Source of the DNA: JALZBN01 sp035525375 | GTDB lineage: Bacteria; Actinomycetota; Acidimicrobiia; Acidimicrobiales; AC-14 | Assembly (NCBI GenBank): GCA_035525375.1 | Contig: DATLEI010000003.1 | Location: forward strand, 1 to 15,787 | DNA length: 15,787 nucleotides | Direction: 5' to 3' | Shown here: piece after piece, positions 13,874 to 15,787 of the stretch | Layout: each line of letters begins with the position of its first letter | Numbering within the stretch: position 1 is the first letter of the stretch | Position numbers and translations under genes: made by a program | The notes under the pieces: generated by a model | The model's input: the letters and a program-made list of their open reading frames with translations, nothing else | What the model was told of the DNA's origin: nothing | The model's database searches: none

Positions 13874-15273
13874 GGAGGAGCGACCTTCTGGTAGAGCTCC
13901 ACGGGAACTGTCCCTGAATAGTCACTGTTGTACGTCCAGTCGGGCTGCTTGTCGCGGTGACGTTCGTCGAGCACCGCTGCGCCGCCACGGATGTCGATCA
14001 GCTCGGCGATGAGCTCGGGTTCGACCTGCTCCGAGGTGCGATCAAGATGAGCGGTGAACTCGTCGGGAAACTGCTCGAAGATGCTGCCGACGACGACCTG
14101 GTGCTGCGTCGCGAGGAAACACCGCGACCTATCGGCAACGGTACCGAGGCGCTTGCGGATGACATCGAGATCATGGTTCGTCGCGTTCGACGAGGTCACC
14201 TTGGTGAGATGCTGGGTGAGCGTGATGCCGTCAAGCTTGCACGGCATGCACTGGCCGCACGACTCCACGGCGAGGAAACGGGCGACGCCGGCCGCGACAG
14301 ACACCATGTCAACGGTGTCGTCGAGCACGATGAAACCGCCAGAGCCCACGCCGCTCCCGATCGCCCGCAGGCCTTCGTAGCTGACCGGCGCGTCGAGTGC
14401 GGACGCGGGGATGACGGCGTTGGCGACGCCCGAGAGGACAGCCTTGACGGTGCGGCCGCGCCGGGCACCACCGCCGATGGCATCGATCACTTCGCGCAGC
14501 GGCGTGCCCATCCGGACTTCGCCGACTCCGTGACGGCGCGTGTAGCCCGTGACGGTGCAGACCATGGTGCCGGGCGACTCCGCGGTGCCGATCGTGCGGA
14601 ACCATGCCGGGCCCCGTCCGATGATGCGGGGGACATTGGCCAAGGTCTCCGTGTTGTTGACGAGTGCCGGCGGCGCAGGTGAGTCATCGTCGCCCGATGT
14701 CTGATGCACACCGCGCCGGAAAGTGGGCACGATCCTGGGGAACGGCCACCCTCCGTCGATCGTGTCGAGGAGCGCGCTCTCTTCGCCGTACAGGTATTCA
14801 TCGGGGCCTTCGAAGACCTGGAGGTCGGCGGTGTCCGACCAGCCGTGATAGTCGGCTTCGTCGATGGCGGCACGCAGGCGATCGACCTCGCCCTCGAACG
14901 ATCGCTTCAGGGCGAAGATGACGAGGTCGGCCCCCACGGCGCGCGCCGCAATCAAGGCGCCCTCGACAACGAGAAAAGGATTACGTCGGAGGATCGTACG
15001 GTCCTTGAAGGTGCCAGGCTCGCCTTCGGCGCCGTTCACGATGACGGTGGTCGGCATTCCCGACACGCGGTTCTCGGCAACGGTCTGCCATTTGCGCCCG
15101 GTCGGGAAGCCCGCTCCTCCCCTGCCCCGGAGTCCAGCGGCGAGCACCTTTTCACGAATCGCCTTTGGATCCATCTTGCGTGCTGCCGCTAAACCCTTGC
15201 CGCCGCCCCGGGTGACGTACTCGTCCAGGGAGAAGATCGGCCTGGGGTAGAGCACCCGGTGAACCAGCGTCAT
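13861..15273 (-). CDS. NuoF-like flavin/iron-sulfur NADH oxidoreductase subunit (stand-alone)
   Basis: A 470-aa protein of the complex I 51-kDa family. The glycine-rich nucleotide/FMN site reads LRGRGGAGFPTGRKW (48-62), followed by NGAEGEPGTFKDR (80-92), YGEESALLDTIDG (162-174) and NNTETLANVP (206-215). A SLBB-type ubiquitin-like domain follows (about 235-320), then the 4Fe-4S site ESCGQCMPC (Cys339, 342, 345) with the fourth ligand Cys385. All ligands for FMN, NADH and the N3-type cluster seem present, so it should pass electrons from NADH or a similar donor. No nuoE, nuoG or other complex I gene is next to it, so it may be a paralogue serving another redox partner such as a formate dehydrogenase-like enzyme; its true partner cannot be seen. 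The ATG at 15273 has only a weak AGG 8 nt before. A CRP-type palindrome sits about 20 bp upstream. Confidence 0.88.
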   Translation of the reverse strand: MTLVHRVLYPRPIFSLDEYVTRGGGKGLAAARKMDPKAIREKVLAAGLRGRGGAGFPTGRKWQTVAENRVSGMPTTVIVNGAEGEPGTFKDRTILRRNPFLVVEGALIAARAVGADLVIFALKRSFEGEVDRLRAAIDEADYHGWSDTADLQVFEGPDEYLYGEESALLDTIDGGWPFPRIVPTFRRGVHQTSGDDDSPAPPALVNNTETLANVPRIIGRGPAWFRTIGTAESPGTMVCTVTGYTRRHGVGEVRMGTPLREVIDAIGGGARRGRTVKAVLSGVANAVIPASALDAPVSYEGLRAIGSGVGSGGFIVLDDTVDMVSVAAGVARFLAVESCGQCMPCKLDGITLTQHLTKVTSSNATNHDLDVIRKRLGTVADRSRCFLATQHQVVVGSIFEQFPDEFTAHLDRTSEQVEPELIAELIDIRGGAAVLDERHRDKQPDWTYNSDYSGTVPVELYQKVAPPWLA

Positions 15274-15292
15274 GACCCAAACCTAACGGATC

Positions 15293-15310
15293 TTGTGATT
15301 TCGTTCACAA
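15293..15310. promoter_or_regulatory. CRP-type palindrome TTGTGA-N6-TCACAA
   Basis: The perfect inverted repeat TTGTGA / TCACAA with a 6-bp spacer contains the full TGTGA-N6-TCACA core of CRP-family sites, as used by CRP homologues in actinobacteria too. It is in the divergent gap between the NuoF-like and CBS-protein genes. Its centre (15301.5) is about 41-44 bp before the expected start of the CBS transcript, as at class II activator sites, and close enough to the NuoF-like start codon to repress that gene. The sequence match is seen; binding is inferred. Confidence 0.65.
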
Positions 15311-15338
15311 TTACGGCAGGGTCGGCCTTGGCTAGTGT
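15311..15338 (+). promoter_or_regulatory. Putative promoter of the CBS-domain gene
   Basis: TTACGG (15311-15316) and TAGTGT (15333-15338) are separated by 16 bp. The second matches TAnnnT; the first is a weak -35, as expected for an activator-dependent promoter, and it directly abuts the CRP-type site. Predicted leader of about 25 nt before the ATG. Confidence 0.4.
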
Positions 15339-15369
15339 GCGGTTCTCGTACGAGTTTGGAGGGACCTCA

Positions 15370-15787
15370 ATGGAGATCGGACCGCTCACCACCCGTTCCG
15401 TGCTGACCGTGAAGGCCACTGACAGCCTTTACGAGGCCGCCGTATCCATGATGGAGCGCGGCGTGGGATCGGCCGTGATCCTGACCGACGGCAAGCCCTC
15501 GGGCATCGTCACCGACCGCGAGTCCCTGCGGGCCATCGCCCAGGCCAAGGACGCCAAGCGTTCGCCGGTAGGCGAGTTCGTCGCCGGAAAACTGACGACG
15601 GTGAGCCCCTCTCTCGAGATCCTCGCCGCGGCGCGCCTAATGAGAGAGAAGGCGTTCCGCCACCTGGTGGTCGTCGACGACAACGGCGCGCTCATCGGTG
15701 TCTTCTCCATGCGCGACCTCGTTGTCGGACTGCTGGAGGAACGCAGCGCCCTCGCCGGCGCGAGCCAGGCGGACGGCGCGGCACGCT
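15370..15787 (+). CDS. CBS-domain pair protein (3' end outside window)
   Basis: The frame from the ATG at 15370 stays open to the window edge (139 codons visible). A strong GGAGGG ribosome site lies 6 nt upstream. Two CBS domains are visible: the first about 7-62 (VLTVKATDSLYEAA, GVGSAVILTDGKPSGIVTDRE) and the second about 71-126 (LTTVSPSLEILAAARLM, FRHLVVVDDNGALIGVFSMRDL). CBS pairs bind adenine nucleotides such as AMP, ATP or SAM and act as energy sensors, alone or attached to another domain. The final visible residues are Ala/Gly-rich and may be a linker or the end of the protein. Divergent from the NuoF-like gene; a shared CRP-like site would tie both to energy or redox status (inference). 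Confidence 0.9.
   Translation, partial: MEIGPLTTRSVLTVKATDSLYEAAVSMMERGVGSAVILTDGKPSGIVTDRESLRAIAQAKDAKRSPVGEFVAGKLTTVSPSLEILAAARLMREKAFRHLVVVDDNGALIGVFSMRDLVVGLLEERSALAGASQADGAAR

Noticed and set aside
13957..14682. Plus-strand frame of 241 codons opposite the NuoF-like gene
   Set aside because: Shadow frame in GC-rich DNA; the minus strand carries complete FMN and 4Fe-4S motifs.

Overview
The window is high-GC DNA packed with genes and looks like a chromosomal segment of an actinobacterium. The evidence is GC-rich third codon positions, frequent GTG/TTG starts, a Tad-type (type IVc) pilus locus without a secretin gene, and secreted WxL-like proteins ending in the form common in Actinobacteria. 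A lineage near the Acidimicrobiia is a guess; nothing here fixes it. No rRNA, tRNA, insertion sequence, phage gene or CRISPR array was seen.

Layout. (1) 2-1006 (+): the 3' part of an ABC exporter running in from outside the window. (2) 1060-1701 (-): a secreted protein of unknown function, preceded by a gene-free gap of about 300 bp. (3) 2007-5004: a surface-protein module. An orphan OmpR/PhoB-type response regulator (-) is divergent from three plus-strand genes: two paralogous small secreted WxL-like proteins and a membrane-anchored DUF916-like (WxL-interacting) protein. The 129-bp gap between them carries four CTTGA direct repeats spaced exactly 11 bp apart, the geometry of an OmpR/PhoB-family operator. 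(4) 4997-11521: a Tad pilus locus in two divergent arms. The minus arm reads cpaB - tadZ/cpaE - tadB - tadC with overlaps or short gaps. The plus arm reads a possible 42-aa ORF - TadE-like pseudopilin - 666-aa TadG-like protein. The ATPase TadA/CpaF, a Flp pilin and a prepilin peptidase are absent. (5) 11518-15273 (-): a NuoF-like flavoprotein, a six-TM membrane protein and a Pro/Thr/Ser-rich single-TM protein, closely packed. (6) 15370-end (+): a two-CBS-domain protein cut by the window edge, divergent from the NuoF-like gene across a 96-bp gap with a perfect CRP-type palindrome.

How it fits together (inference): most of the window encodes envelope and surface functions. TadB/TadC form the inner-membrane platform, TadZ the localisation factor, CpaB a periplasmic or wall-spanning part, and the TadE/TadG-like proteins minor pilins or tip adhesins. 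The WxL-like proteins would coat the wall with the DUF916-like protein as anchor, under the neighbouring response regulator. The least expected signals are the 11-bp repeat operator, the WxL/DUF916 triad next to Tad genes, the lack of the Tad ATPase at its usual place, and the CRP-like site.
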